Shown: positions 1-5,279, counted from the stretch's first letter. The stretch: 5,279 nucleotides of DNA from Clostridiales bacterium (GCA_024697655.1 JAILFI010000215.1:1-5279), one strand, 5' to 3'. The notes: a model not told the origin generated them from the sequence alone. Numbers and translations: made by a program.

Positions 1-1091
1 CCAGCAATTTCCCGGTGGAGATCCCGGAGACGCTGGGGCTGAACGTCGTCTATCCGGAAAATCAGGCGGCCGGCATCGCGGCGCGCGGCGCGGGACAGCG
101 CATGTGCGAGGTCAGCGAAGCAGACGGCTACTCCAATGATATCTGTGCATATGCCCGGATCAGCCTGGCCTATGCGAAATTGAAAGAGTGTCCGGAACAG
201 GATATGCCGCAGCCGGACTACGTGCTCTGCTGCAACAACATCTGCAACTGCATGATCAAATGGTATGAGAATCTGGCGCGTGAGCTGGACATTCCGATGA
301 TCATGATCGATGTGCCGTTCAACCCGGATTATGAGGTGGGCGACGCCGAGCTGGCGTATGTCCGCGCGCAGTTCTGGGCAGCCATTCACCAGCTGGAAGA
401 GATCACCGGCAGCAAGTGGTCGGATGAGCGCTTCAAAGAGGTCATGGAATATTCCGGACGCTCCAGCCGGGCGTGGCTGGCGGCAACGGCGATGGCGCGC
501 TATACGCCGTCCCCGTTCAACGGCTTTGACCTGCTGAACCACATGGCAGTCATGGTCACGGCCCGCGGCAAGAAGGAAGCGGCCGAGACCATGGAACTGC
601 TGTATAAGGAATATCAGCAGAATCATGAAGAAGGAAAGAGCACCTTCCGCACAGAGGAAAAATACCGGATCATGTTCGAGGGTATTGCCTGCTGGCCGTA
701 TCTGCGCGCCACGAGCACCGGGCTCAAGAGCCGCGGCATCAACATGGTCACGACGATCTACGCAGATGCGTTCGGTTTCATCTACGACGATTTCGACGGT
801 ATGGTGAAGGCGTACTGCAAGGTGCCGAATGCCATCAATCTCGAGTACGCGAGAGACAAGCGCGTCAAGCTCTGCAAGGACAATTCGGTCGAGGGCCTGC
901 TGGTCCACACGAACCGCAGCTGTAAGCTGTGGAGCGGCTTCATGTATGAGATGAGCCGCCAGATCGGCGAAGAGTGCGGCATTCCGGTCACGTCGTTCGA
1001 CGGCGACCAGGCTGACCCGCGGAACTTCTCCGAGGCGCAGTACGACACCCGCGTACAGGGACTGACAGAGATCATGGAGGCGAACAAGTGA
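1..1091 (+). CDS. hgdA: 2-hydroxyacyl-CoA dehydratase, alpha subunit (HgdA-like), 5' partial
   Basis: This is the alpha subunit of a radical (R)-2-hydroxyacyl-CoA dehydratase, a cytoplasmic, oxygen-sensitive iron-sulfur enzyme that converts 2-hydroxyacyl-CoA to enoyl-CoA after one-electron reduction by an ATP-driven activator. The frame is open to the window edge (codons from base 3), so the GTG at 15 is internal; HgdA homologues have about 50 more residues upstream. Numbered from that GTG, family hallmarks are YPENQAAGIAA (13-23), NDICAYARISLAYA (41-54), the Cys-rich CCNNICNC (72-79), PFNGFDL (167-173), NRSCK (300-304) and FDGDQADPRNF (328-338). Candidate cluster ligands are Cys44, one of the 72-79 cysteines, and Cys303 (inferred by family alignment from memory). 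The long insertion of the Acidaminococcus HgdA after the ARISLAYA motif is absent. The beta subunit follows after 170 nt. Family assignment is secure; the substrate (2-hydroxyglutaryl-, lactoyl-, or other) is not determined. Confidence 0.92.
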   Translation, partial: SNFPVEIPETLGLNVVYPENQAAGIAARGAGQRMCEVSEADGYSNDICAYARISLAYAKLKECPEQDMPQPDYVLCCNNICNCMIKWYENLARELDIPMIMIDVPFNPDYEVGDAELAYVRAQFWAAIHQLEEITGSKWSDERFKEVMEYSGRSSRAWLAATAMARYTPSPFNGFDLLNHMAVMVTARGKKEAAETMELLYKEYQQNHEEGKSTFRTEEKYRIMFEGIACWPYLRATSTGLKSRGINMVTTIYADAFGFIYDDFDGMVKAYCKVPNAINLEYARDKRVKLCKDNSVEGLLVHTNRSCKLWSGFMYEMSRQIGEECGIPVTSFDGDQADPRNFSEAQYDTRVQGLTEIMEANK

Positions 1092-1207
1092 AGAAGCAGC
1101 GAGTCAAAGACGGTGAGCGCCGCGCTTGCGCAGGCAGCTAACCGCCCTTGACGAGCGAACAGGCATGAGTATGCAGGCCGTCAGGCCGGAATACGAATGA
1201 CTGTAGT

Positions 1208-1235
1208 ATGCCGGGAGTGCAGAGCACGAAGGCAT
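1208..1235 (+). other. Small hairpin in the leader of the beta subunit gene
   Basis: The outer arms ATGCC (1208-1212) and GGCAT (1231-1235) pair, and inside them GTGC (1217-1220) pairs with GCAC (1224-1227) around an AGA loop. It ends 12 nt before the ribosome binding site. It may be an mRNA-stability or processing structure in the gap between the alpha and beta genes, but the stems are short and could arise by chance. There is no T-tract, so it is not a convincing intrinsic terminator. Confidence 0.3.
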
Positions 1236-1247
1236 GCGTGTTTCTTC

Positions 1248-1255
1248 AGGAAAGG
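1248..1255 (+). promoter_or_regulatory. Ribosome binding site of the beta subunit gene
   Basis: AGGAAAGG lies 6 nt before the ATG at 1262. It decides the start: the frame is open from an ATG at 1208, but that codon has no comparable site and would add 18 residues unlike the HgdB family N-terminus. Confidence 0.75.
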
Positions 1256-1261
1256 ATAAAT

Positions 1262-2386
1262 ATGATAAAAGACATACTTGAAAAATTTCATGCGGCCGCT
1301 TCCGATCCTTCCGCACAGAAGGATAAATATCTGAACGAGGGCAAAAAGATCGTCCTGGTGTCTTATTACACTCCGGAGGAGATCATTCACTCGATGGGTG
1401 CGGTCCCGTTCGGCGTGTGGGGCGGCGACCTGCAGCTGCAGGAGTCCAAGCAGTATTTCCCGGCATTTATCTGCAGTATCGTGCAGTCGATCGTGGAACT
1501 GGGCATGAACGGCACGTATAAAGGAGCAAGTGCGATCGTTTTTACGAGCCTGTGCGACAGTCTGAAGGTCGTCGGAGAGAACTGGAAATATGCGGTGCCG
1601 TCCATCAAGTTTATTCCGATGACGTATCCGCAGAACCGGAAACCGGATTTCGGCCATGATTTCACAAAGGCCGGGTACGAGCGTGTGATCAAAGATGTCG
1701 CCGAAGCGACAGGGCTTTCTTTTGACGAAGAGAAGCTGGCGGCTTCGATCGAAATCTACAATGAGCACAACCAGGTGATGCGTGCTCTGGTCCCGGCGCT
1801 GGCAGAGCATCCGGAGATCACGAACGCGCAGCGCAGCGACATCTTTAAGAGTGCGTTCTTCATGCTGAAAGAAGAGCACACGGCGCTGGTGAAAGAACTG
1901 CTGGCGGCACTGAAAGAGGAAAGCGCAGCAGGAAATGCAGGAGTCGGCAAAAAGATCCGTATCATGACGACGGGTATTCTGTGTGACGCGCCGGATCTGC
2001 TGCAGATCCTGGATGAGAACGGTATGCAGATCGTCTGCGACGACGTGGCGGCGGAGAGCCGTCAGTACCGTGTGGACGCGCCGGCGGAAGGATCGCCGAT
2101 GGACCGCCTTGTCGAGAAGTTCTGCTCGATGGACAACGACACGCTGCTTTACGATGCGGATAAGAAGCGGGTCGAAAAGATTGTAGAGGACGCAAAGCAG
2201 GCAGATGCGAAGGGCGTGCTGGCCGTGATGACGAAGTTCTGTGATCCGGAAGAATTCGACTATCCGCTGATCCGGAAAGCCTGTCAGGCAGCGGATCTTC
2301 CGATCCTGAATATCGAAGTGGACCGCCAGATGGTCGACTACGGGCAGGCCAGGACGGCGATCGAGACGTTTAAAGATATTCTGTAA
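1262..2386 (+). CDS. hgdB: 2-hydroxyacyl-CoA dehydratase, beta subunit (HgdB-like)
   Basis: This 374-residue protein is the partner of the preceding alpha subunit, and the two would form the dehydratase heterodimer. Its length is about that of known HgdB/HadC/FldC proteins. Family features include YYTPEEIIHSMGAVPFGVWG (35-54), a cysteine in FICSIVQS (Cys71), another in SLCDSL (Cys98), the DDVAAESR segment (260-267), KFCDPEEFDYP with Cys327 (325-335), and the C-terminal VDRQMVDYGQARTAIE (353-368), typical of the family end. Cys71, Cys98 and Cys327 are the likely [4Fe-4S] ligands (inferred from family alignment). The cysteine that starts the CLPYYVPEE motif in Acidaminococcus HgdB is missing here (VSYYTPEE), which need not matter for the cluster. 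The start at 1262 is chosen for its ribosome binding site and family N-terminus. No activator gene (hgdC) is in the window, so it must lie elsewhere. Substrate specificity is open. Confidence 0.92.
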   Translation: MIKDILEKFHAAASDPSAQKDKYLNEGKKIVLVSYYTPEEIIHSMGAVPFGVWGGDLQLQESKQYFPAFICSIVQSIVELGMNGTYKGASAIVFTSLCDSLKVVGENWKYAVPSIKFIPMTYPQNRKPDFGHDFTKAGYERVIKDVAEATGLSFDEEKLAASIEIYNEHNQVMRALVPALAEHPEITNAQRSDIFKSAFFMLKEEHTALVKELLAALKEESAAGNAGVGKKIRIMTTGILCDAPDLLQILDENGMQIVCDDVAAESRQYRVDAPAEGSPMDRLVEKFCSMDNDTLLYDADKKRVEKIVEDAKQADAKGVLAVMTKFCDPEEFDYPLIRKACQAADLPILNIEVDRQMVDYGQARTAIETFKDIL

Positions 2387-2420
2387 GCGCAGCGGACACG
2401 GACAGTTCGTCTTCTGTTAA

Positions 2421-2471
2421 AACGATACATCCGCCTGGTCCGGTTAGCAACGATACATCCGCCTGATCCGG
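2421..2471 (+). repeat. Tandem 23-nt direct repeat, 28-nt period
   Basis: Two copies of a 23-nt unit lie at 2421-2443 and 2449-2471, separated by TTAGC. Each reads AACGATACATCCGCCTG, then one variable base (G at 2438, A at 2466), then TCCGG. They are 22 of 23 identical and sit 35-85 nt after the beta subunit stop and about 90 nt before the fusion gene. Possible roles are paired binding sites for a regulator of the downstream gene, or the trace of a local duplication. No coding frame explains them. Confidence 0.85.
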
Positions 2472-2479
2472 CATGCCGG
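2468..2479. repeat. Perfect 12-bp palindrome CCGGCATGCCGG
   Basis: CCGGCATGCCGG is self-complementary and overlaps the end of the second direct repeat. A wider pair, TACATCC (2454-2460) with GGATGTA (2493-2499), encloses it, so transcribed RNA could form a larger stem. It could be an operator half of the repeat region or part of an mRNA structure. No T-tract follows, so an intrinsic terminator is unlikely. Confidence 0.5.
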
Positions 2480-2545
2480 CAGAACGAAGCCGGGATGTAA
2501 GGAAACACATGGCGTTGTAAAAAAACTCAATGTAACACCCAGTTT

Positions 2546-2552
2546 AAGGAGG
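2546..2552 (+). promoter_or_regulatory. Ribosome binding site of the ACP-hydrolase fusion gene
   Basis: AAGGAGG lies 9 nt before the ATG at 2562. This near-consensus site fixes the start and shows that the ACP-like domain is translated as the natural N-terminus of the protein. Confidence 0.9.
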
Positions 2553-2561
2553 AAAACATCT

Positions 2562-4808
2562 ATGGGAATTCGCAGAGAAGTAAAGCAGAAACTCATTGAG
2601 CGTGCAGCCGGTGTATTCGGCGTAGCCGCAGCAGGTCTTTCCGATCTGACCCGGTTTGCCGAAGACCTGAATGCAAAATCCACTCAGATCACACAGATCA
2701 CGACATTCCTGGAGGATGAATTTGATACGGAGATCCCGTTCATGGATTTCCGCCGCAAAGAGACATTCGGAGAAGCCATCGATTTCATCGTAACGGAGTG
2801 CCTGGAAGAATCTCTGGACGATGACGACGATGAGCCGGCGGCAGCACCGGCAGCGGCTCCCGCAGCGGCAGCAGCACCGGCAGCTCCGGCAGCACCTGCG
2901 GCACCGGCAGCACCGATGCAGAAAGCACCGGGTGAAAAGGGCGGCAGCGATGAGCTTCCGGAAGGCGCGTATTATATTGATCCGCCGAAACAGCCGGACA
3001 ATGTCGCAAAATCCGACCACGACGCCGAGATCAATGCCCGCAAGCGTTTTGCCATCAAAGAGATGTTCCAGGGCGAGGAGATCGAGGCTATCTACATGGT
3101 CGCCCGGAAACCCACGGCTGTGGATCCGTCCGTAGATCTTTCTGCTTCGGAAGATCCGATGGCCCGCATGGGACAGGGCTTCTGCCCGGCTTTCAATCAG
3201 CGTACCTATGAATGCGCGCCGGGTGTCATGTGTGATCAGGATGTGCCGGTCGTTATGCGTGACGGCGTGACCATCTATACCGATATCTATCGTCCGAAAG
3301 ACGCGTCCCAGCTGTATCCGGTCATCGTGTCCTGGTCCTGGTTCGGCAAGAGGCCGGGCGAAGGCATGAGCGAATGGCAGATCATGGGCGTGCCGCCTCA
3401 CACAGTATCCAAGTTCGCAAAGTTTGAGTCTTCCGATCCGCTGTATTGGTGCTATCAGGGTTATGCAGTCGCCAACGTCGACACCCGCGGCGCCGGTCAT
3501 TCCGAAGGCAACGTCCATATGTTCACGCATCAGGACCGCGAGGACGGCTATGATTTCGTCGAGTGGATCGCACAGCAGTGGTGGTGCAACGGCAAGGTCG
3601 GTATGTGCGGCAACTCCGGTGTGGCCATGACGCAGTGGGGGATCGCCTCCATGGCGCCGCCGCATCTGGAATGCATCGCCCCGTGGGAGAGCTCCACAGA
3701 CCTGTATCGCGAGTCCTTCTATGAAGGCGGCGTGCCGGCTCTTTCCTTCAACAAGTTCATCTCGGCCCAGGTCACGGGTACCTGTGGTGTCGACAGCCAG
3801 GTTGATATGGCGATCAAGTATCCGCTGATGAACGGATACTGGGAAGACAAACGTCCGGATTTCAGCAAAGTGAAATGCGCCGTTTATCAGACAGCCGGTT
3901 TCTCACACTTCCATCTGCGCGGCAGCTTTAACGCGTTCCGGAAGTGCCGTTCCAAACGGAAATGGCTGCGTGCCCATCGTGACTTCGAGTGGCCGGATAC
4001 CTACACACCGGAAAACCTGATCGATCTGAAGCTGTTCTATGACCGCTATCTGAAGGGCATTCACAACGGCTGGGAGATGACACCGCGTGTCCGCATCGAC
4101 ATCATGGATGCATATGACTGCGATTATCAGGTGCATCGTCCGGAGAATGAGTTCCCGATCAAACGGACGCAGTATACGAAGTATTATCTGGATGCTTCTG
4201 ACAACAACAACCTGACCATGCACAAAGAGCCGGTTGAAAAGGAAGGCTGCGTGAAATACGACGGCAATACCGGCGAGGTCTGCTTCGATATGCAGTTTGA
4301 CGAAGACACGGAGATCACAGGGTACATGTACCTGCATCTGTTCGTGGCGGCTGAGTCCTACAACGACATGGATATGTTCATCAATATCCAGAAAGCAGAC
4401 GCGGACGGCAACTGGATCCCGTGGTATACCCTGAATGTGCCGCATCCGGGCGCCTGGGGCAAGTGCCGGATCTCGCATCGTGAGATTTCCGAGAAAGAGT
4501 CTCTGAAGATCGACGGCGTCATGGTCAATCCGGTCATGGCCCACAAGCGCGAGCTGAAGGTCGAGCCGGGCGAGATCGTTCCGGTTGATATCGAGATCGT
4601 GCCGACCGCGCGTATCTATCACAAAGGCGAGAAGCTGCGCATCCAGATCGCTGGCCGCTATATCCGTGAAGGATGGTTCGAGCCGCTGGCATGGGATACC
4701 GACAACCACGGCAACCAGATCATCTACACCGGCGGAAAGTATGAGTCCTTCATCCAGTGCCCGGTGATCCCGCCGAAGTATCGCGCGGGCGACTACGTAT
4801 ATAGATAA
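2562..4808 (+). CDS. ACP-like domain fused to a CocE/NonD (S15) family hydrolase
   Basis: This 748-residue protein has no signal peptide or membrane segment and is probably cytoplasmic. Residues 1-82 resemble acyl carrier protein: FAEDLNAKSTQITQITTFLEDEFDTEIP aligns without gaps to the helix II region of E. coli ACP (FVEDLGADSL...EEEFDTEIP), and Ser40 matches the phosphopantetheine serine, although DSL reads KST. An acidic run (86-90) and an Ala/Pro tether (91-118) follow. Residues 120-225 are unrecognised, with Cys208, 218 and 224. From about 228 comes the CocE/NonD, X-Pro dipeptidyl-peptidase S15-type alpha/beta hydrolase: VMRDGVTIYTDIYRP (231-245), YAVANVDTRGAGHSEG (301-316), and GMCGNSGVAMTQW (347-359) with nucleophile Ser352. 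The family's GWYD aspartate position appears as His449, and His472 is a candidate catalytic histidine. About 537-745 fits the C-terminal jelly-roll domain. Known relatives cleave esters or amides; the substrate here is unknown. A carrier-tethered acyl hydrolase or acyltransferase is inference only. Confidence 0.85.
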   Translation: MGIRREVKQKLIERAAGVFGVAAAGLSDLTRFAEDLNAKSTQITQITTFLEDEFDTEIPFMDFRRKETFGEAIDFIVTECLEESLDDDDDEPAAAPAAAPAAAAAPAAPAAPAAPAAPMQKAPGEKGGSDELPEGAYYIDPPKQPDNVAKSDHDAEINARKRFAIKEMFQGEEIEAIYMVARKPTAVDPSVDLSASEDPMARMGQGFCPAFNQRTYECAPGVMCDQDVPVVMRDGVTIYTDIYRPKDASQLYPVIVSWSWFGKRPGEGMSEWQIMGVPPHTVSKFAKFESSDPLYWCYQGYAVANVDTRGAGHSEGNVHMFTHQDREDGYDFVEWIAQQWWCNGKVGMCGNSGVAMTQWGIASMAPPHLECIAPWESSTDLYRESFYEGGVPALSFNKFISAQVTGTCGVDSQVDMAIKYPLMNGYWEDKRPDFSKVKCAVYQTAGFSHFHLRGSFNAFRKCRSKRKWLRAHRDFEWPDTYTPENLIDLKLFYDRYLKGIHNGWEMTPRVRIDIMDAYDCDYQVHRPENEFPIKRTQYTKYYLDASDNNNLTMHKEPVEKEGCVKYDGNTGEVCFDMQFDEDTEITGYMYLHLFVAAESYNDMDMFINIQKADADGNWIPWYTLNVPHPGAWGKCRISHREISEKESLKIDGVMVNPVMAHKRELKVEPGEIVPVDIEIVPTARIYHKGEKLRIQIAGRYIREGWFEPLAWDTDNHGNQIIYTGGKYESFIQCPVIPPKYRAGDYVYR
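2832..2915 (+). repeat. Low-complexity Ala/Pro-coding tract
   Basis: About 84 nt of GCA/GCT/CCG-type codons encode only Ala and Pro after the first residue (28 residues, 91-118 of the fusion protein). Such flexible tethers join lipoyl or biotinyl carrier domains to catalytic domains in other enzymes. The repeated GCAGCACCGG-like units make length changes by replication slippage plausible. Confidence 0.85.
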
Positions 4809-4882
4809 GGCGGAGATATGAGTTCGGAGCAGCCCTCCGGAAACAGGGTTTCCCCGCGTGTGCGGCTCACATCGACGAACTA

Positions 4883-4963
4883 ACTGACAACTGCGACCTA
4901 GATACCCGGGTCATTCACCCGACGATATGTTCTTGACCCGGGTATCAAGTCTTCGTAGTCAGT
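4883..4963. repeat. Long imperfect inverted repeat with a perfect 13-bp core
   Basis: The core arms GATACCCGGGTCA (4901-4913) and TGACCCGGGTATC (4934-4946) are exact reverse complements around a 20-nt loop. Further out, TGCGA (4892-4896) pairs with TCGTA (4953-4957) with one G-U, and ACTGAC (4883-4888) pairs exactly with GTCAGT (4958-4963). The whole can fold as an 81-nt hairpin in RNA of either strand. No T-tract follows, so it is either an atypical terminator or processing stem at the end of the fusion transcript, or a DNA operator site. Each arm contains CCCGGG. Confidence 0.8.
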
Positions 4964-5043
4964 GGATTTCGTCATCGTTCGTCCCGCAATACACGCTTGT
5001 GAAACCGCATTTTCGTCGGGCTGCTGACAGATATCGCCGCGGA

Positions 5044-5142
5044 GACAACTGAATTTACAAGCAAGCATTCTGACAGGAACGAAGCTGCAGGCGTTAGCTC
5101 AGCGGAGTGGGTCAGGCTTGCGGTAAAATCAGTTGTCGCAAG
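5044..5142 (+). promoter_or_regulatory. Structured 5' leader of butyrate kinase with competing stems
   Basis: GACAACTGA (5044-5052) pairs with TCAGTTGTC (5129-5137). Inside it GCAAGC (5061-5066) pairs with GCTTGC (5116-5121), and after an ATT bulge CTGAC (5070-5074) pairs with GTCAG (5111-5115). An alternative stem, CTTGCG (5117-5122) with CGCAAG (5137-5142), cannot form at the same time, because it uses the same bases. The element ends 11 nt before the ribosome binding site. It matches no riboswitch class that I recognise. A regulatory leader is inferred from the pairing only. Confidence 0.45.
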
Positions 5143-5153
5143 GCAGAGTAAGT

Positions 5154-5160
5154 AAAGGAG
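5154..5160 (+). promoter_or_regulatory. Ribosome binding site of butyrate kinase
   Basis: AAAGGAG lies 5 nt before the ATG at 5166 and supports that start, which also gives the expected family N-terminus. Confidence 0.85.
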
Positions 5161-5165
5161 AATAC

Positions 5166-5279
5166 ATGGGCTATAAGATTTTTACTTTGAGTCCGGGATC
5201 GACGTCCACGAAGCTGGCGGTTTTCGACGGCGAGGAGCGTCTGTTCAAGGCCAATGTCCAGCACGATCCGGAGAAGCTG
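5166..5279 (+). CDS. buk: Butyrate kinase (acetokinase family), 3' partial
   Basis: Only the first 38 residues are in the window and the frame runs off the end. Butyrate kinase makes ATP and a short-chain or branched-chain fatty acid from the acyl phosphate, usually after a phosphate acyltransferase (Ptb). The N-terminus IFTLSPGSTSTKLAVFDGE matches the ASKHA-fold phosphate-binding strand of butyrate kinases, whose usual form is NPGSTSTK; here Ser9 replaces the common Asn. The following 'LFKANVQHDPEKL' fits the family pattern, in which a strand and His-containing segment follow. Acetate kinase is less likely because it normally has NxGSSSxK. The 357-nt structured gap before it suggests separate regulation from the fusion gene. 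Which acyl phosphate it uses cannot be told. Confidence 0.85.
   Translation, partial: MGYKIFTLSPGSTSTKLAVFDGEERLFKANVQHDPEKL

Larger units (their letters stand above)
4809..5165. other. 357-nt intergenic region without a credible gene
   Basis: No open frame here has a ribosome binding site and protein-like composition. The region holds a small hairpin just after the fusion gene (GGAAAC 4839-4844 with GTTTCC 4848-4853, no T-tract), a long stem-loop at 4883-4963, and a set of competing stems at 5044-5142 directly before butyrate kinase. A TTGACC hexamer at 4933-4938 resembles a -35 box, but the matching -10 (TAGTCA at 4956) is poor, so no promoter is called. Confidence 0.6.

Noticed and set aside
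15..17. GTG at 15 as the true start of the alpha subunit
   Set aside because: The frame continues upstream to the window edge as SNFPVEIPE, which matches the HgdA segment SKFPCELAE, so the gene begins outside the window.
1181..1879. Minus-strand open frame of 232 residues opposite the beta subunit gene
   Set aside because: It overlaps a clear HgdB homologue and has a composition typical of antisense translation.
2421..2471. CRISPR array
   Set aside because: Only two copies with a 5-nt gap; no spacers of the usual 30-40 nt and no cas genes.
2544..3665. Long open frame on the minus strand (373 residues) opposite the start of the fusion gene
   Set aside because: Its translation is rich in Cys/Arg runs from the reverse of the Ala/Pro tract, resembles no family, and lies opposite a well supported gene with a strong ribosome binding site. 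Such frames are common in high-G+C coding DNA.
3903..4709. Minus-strand open frame of 268 residues opposite the C-terminal half of the fusion gene
   Set aside because: It is a mirror of the codon bias on the + strand, with no family match and no ribosome binding site noticed.
4839..4853. GGAAAC/GTTTCC hairpin as terminator of the fusion gene
   Set aside because: The stem is only 6 bp with a 3-nt loop and the downstream sequence is CCGCGTG, not a T-tract.
4933..4961. Promoter with -35 TTGACC and -10 TAGTCA before butyrate kinase
   Set aside because: The -35 is fair and the spacing is 17 nt, but the -10 is poor, and both lie inside the long inverted repeat, which explains the sequence equally well.
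5088..5122. tRNA-like stretch GCAGGCGTTAGCTCAGCGG in the butyrate kinase leader
   Set aside because: It resembles an acceptor and D-arm 5' half, but the D-stem does not close, and no anticodon arm, T-arm (GTTCGA) or 3' acceptor strand follows.

Overview
The window is an anaerobe-type catabolic region with four genes in a row, all on the + strand. In order they are: the alpha subunit of an HgdA-type 2-hydroxyacyl-CoA dehydratase (5' end outside the window), the matching HgdB-type beta subunit, a large unusual protein that joins an acyl-carrier-protein-like domain to a CocE/NonD (X-Pro dipeptidyl-peptidase S15) family hydrolase, and the first 38 codons of a butyrate kinase. Oxygen-sensitive radical dehydratases and butyrate kinase point to a strictly anaerobic fermenter. 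The purine-rich Shine-Dalgarno sites and protein similarity suggest the Firmicutes (Clostridia or relatives) with moderately high G+C. The genus cannot be told from the sequence.

Layout: 1-1091 alpha subunit; 1092-1261 a 170-nt gap with small hairpins; 1262-2386 beta subunit; 2387-2561 a 175-nt gap with a near-perfect 23-nt direct repeat and a 12-bp palindrome; 2562-4808 ACP-hydrolase fusion; 4809-5165 a 357-nt gap with no credible gene but two strong inverted-repeat structures; 5166-5279 start of butyrate kinase. Each complete start is backed by a good ribosome binding site. The gaps are wide for a tight operon, so several transcription or processing units are possible.

How the genes may work together (inference): the dehydratase pair would remove water from an (R)-2-hydroxyacyl-CoA to give an enoyl-CoA, as in 2-hydroxyglutarate, lactate or aryl/alkyl-lactate fermentation. 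It needs an ATP-dependent activator (HgdC type), which is not in this window. Butyrate kinase would recover ATP from an acyl phosphate at the end of such a pathway. The fusion protein lies between them and its role is unknown. Its ACP-like domain aligns closely with canonical ACP, including the serine that normally carries phosphopantetheine, but the DSL motif reads KST. An Ala/Pro-rich tether like those of swinging-arm enzymes leads to the hydrolase. This fusion is the most novel element in the window.
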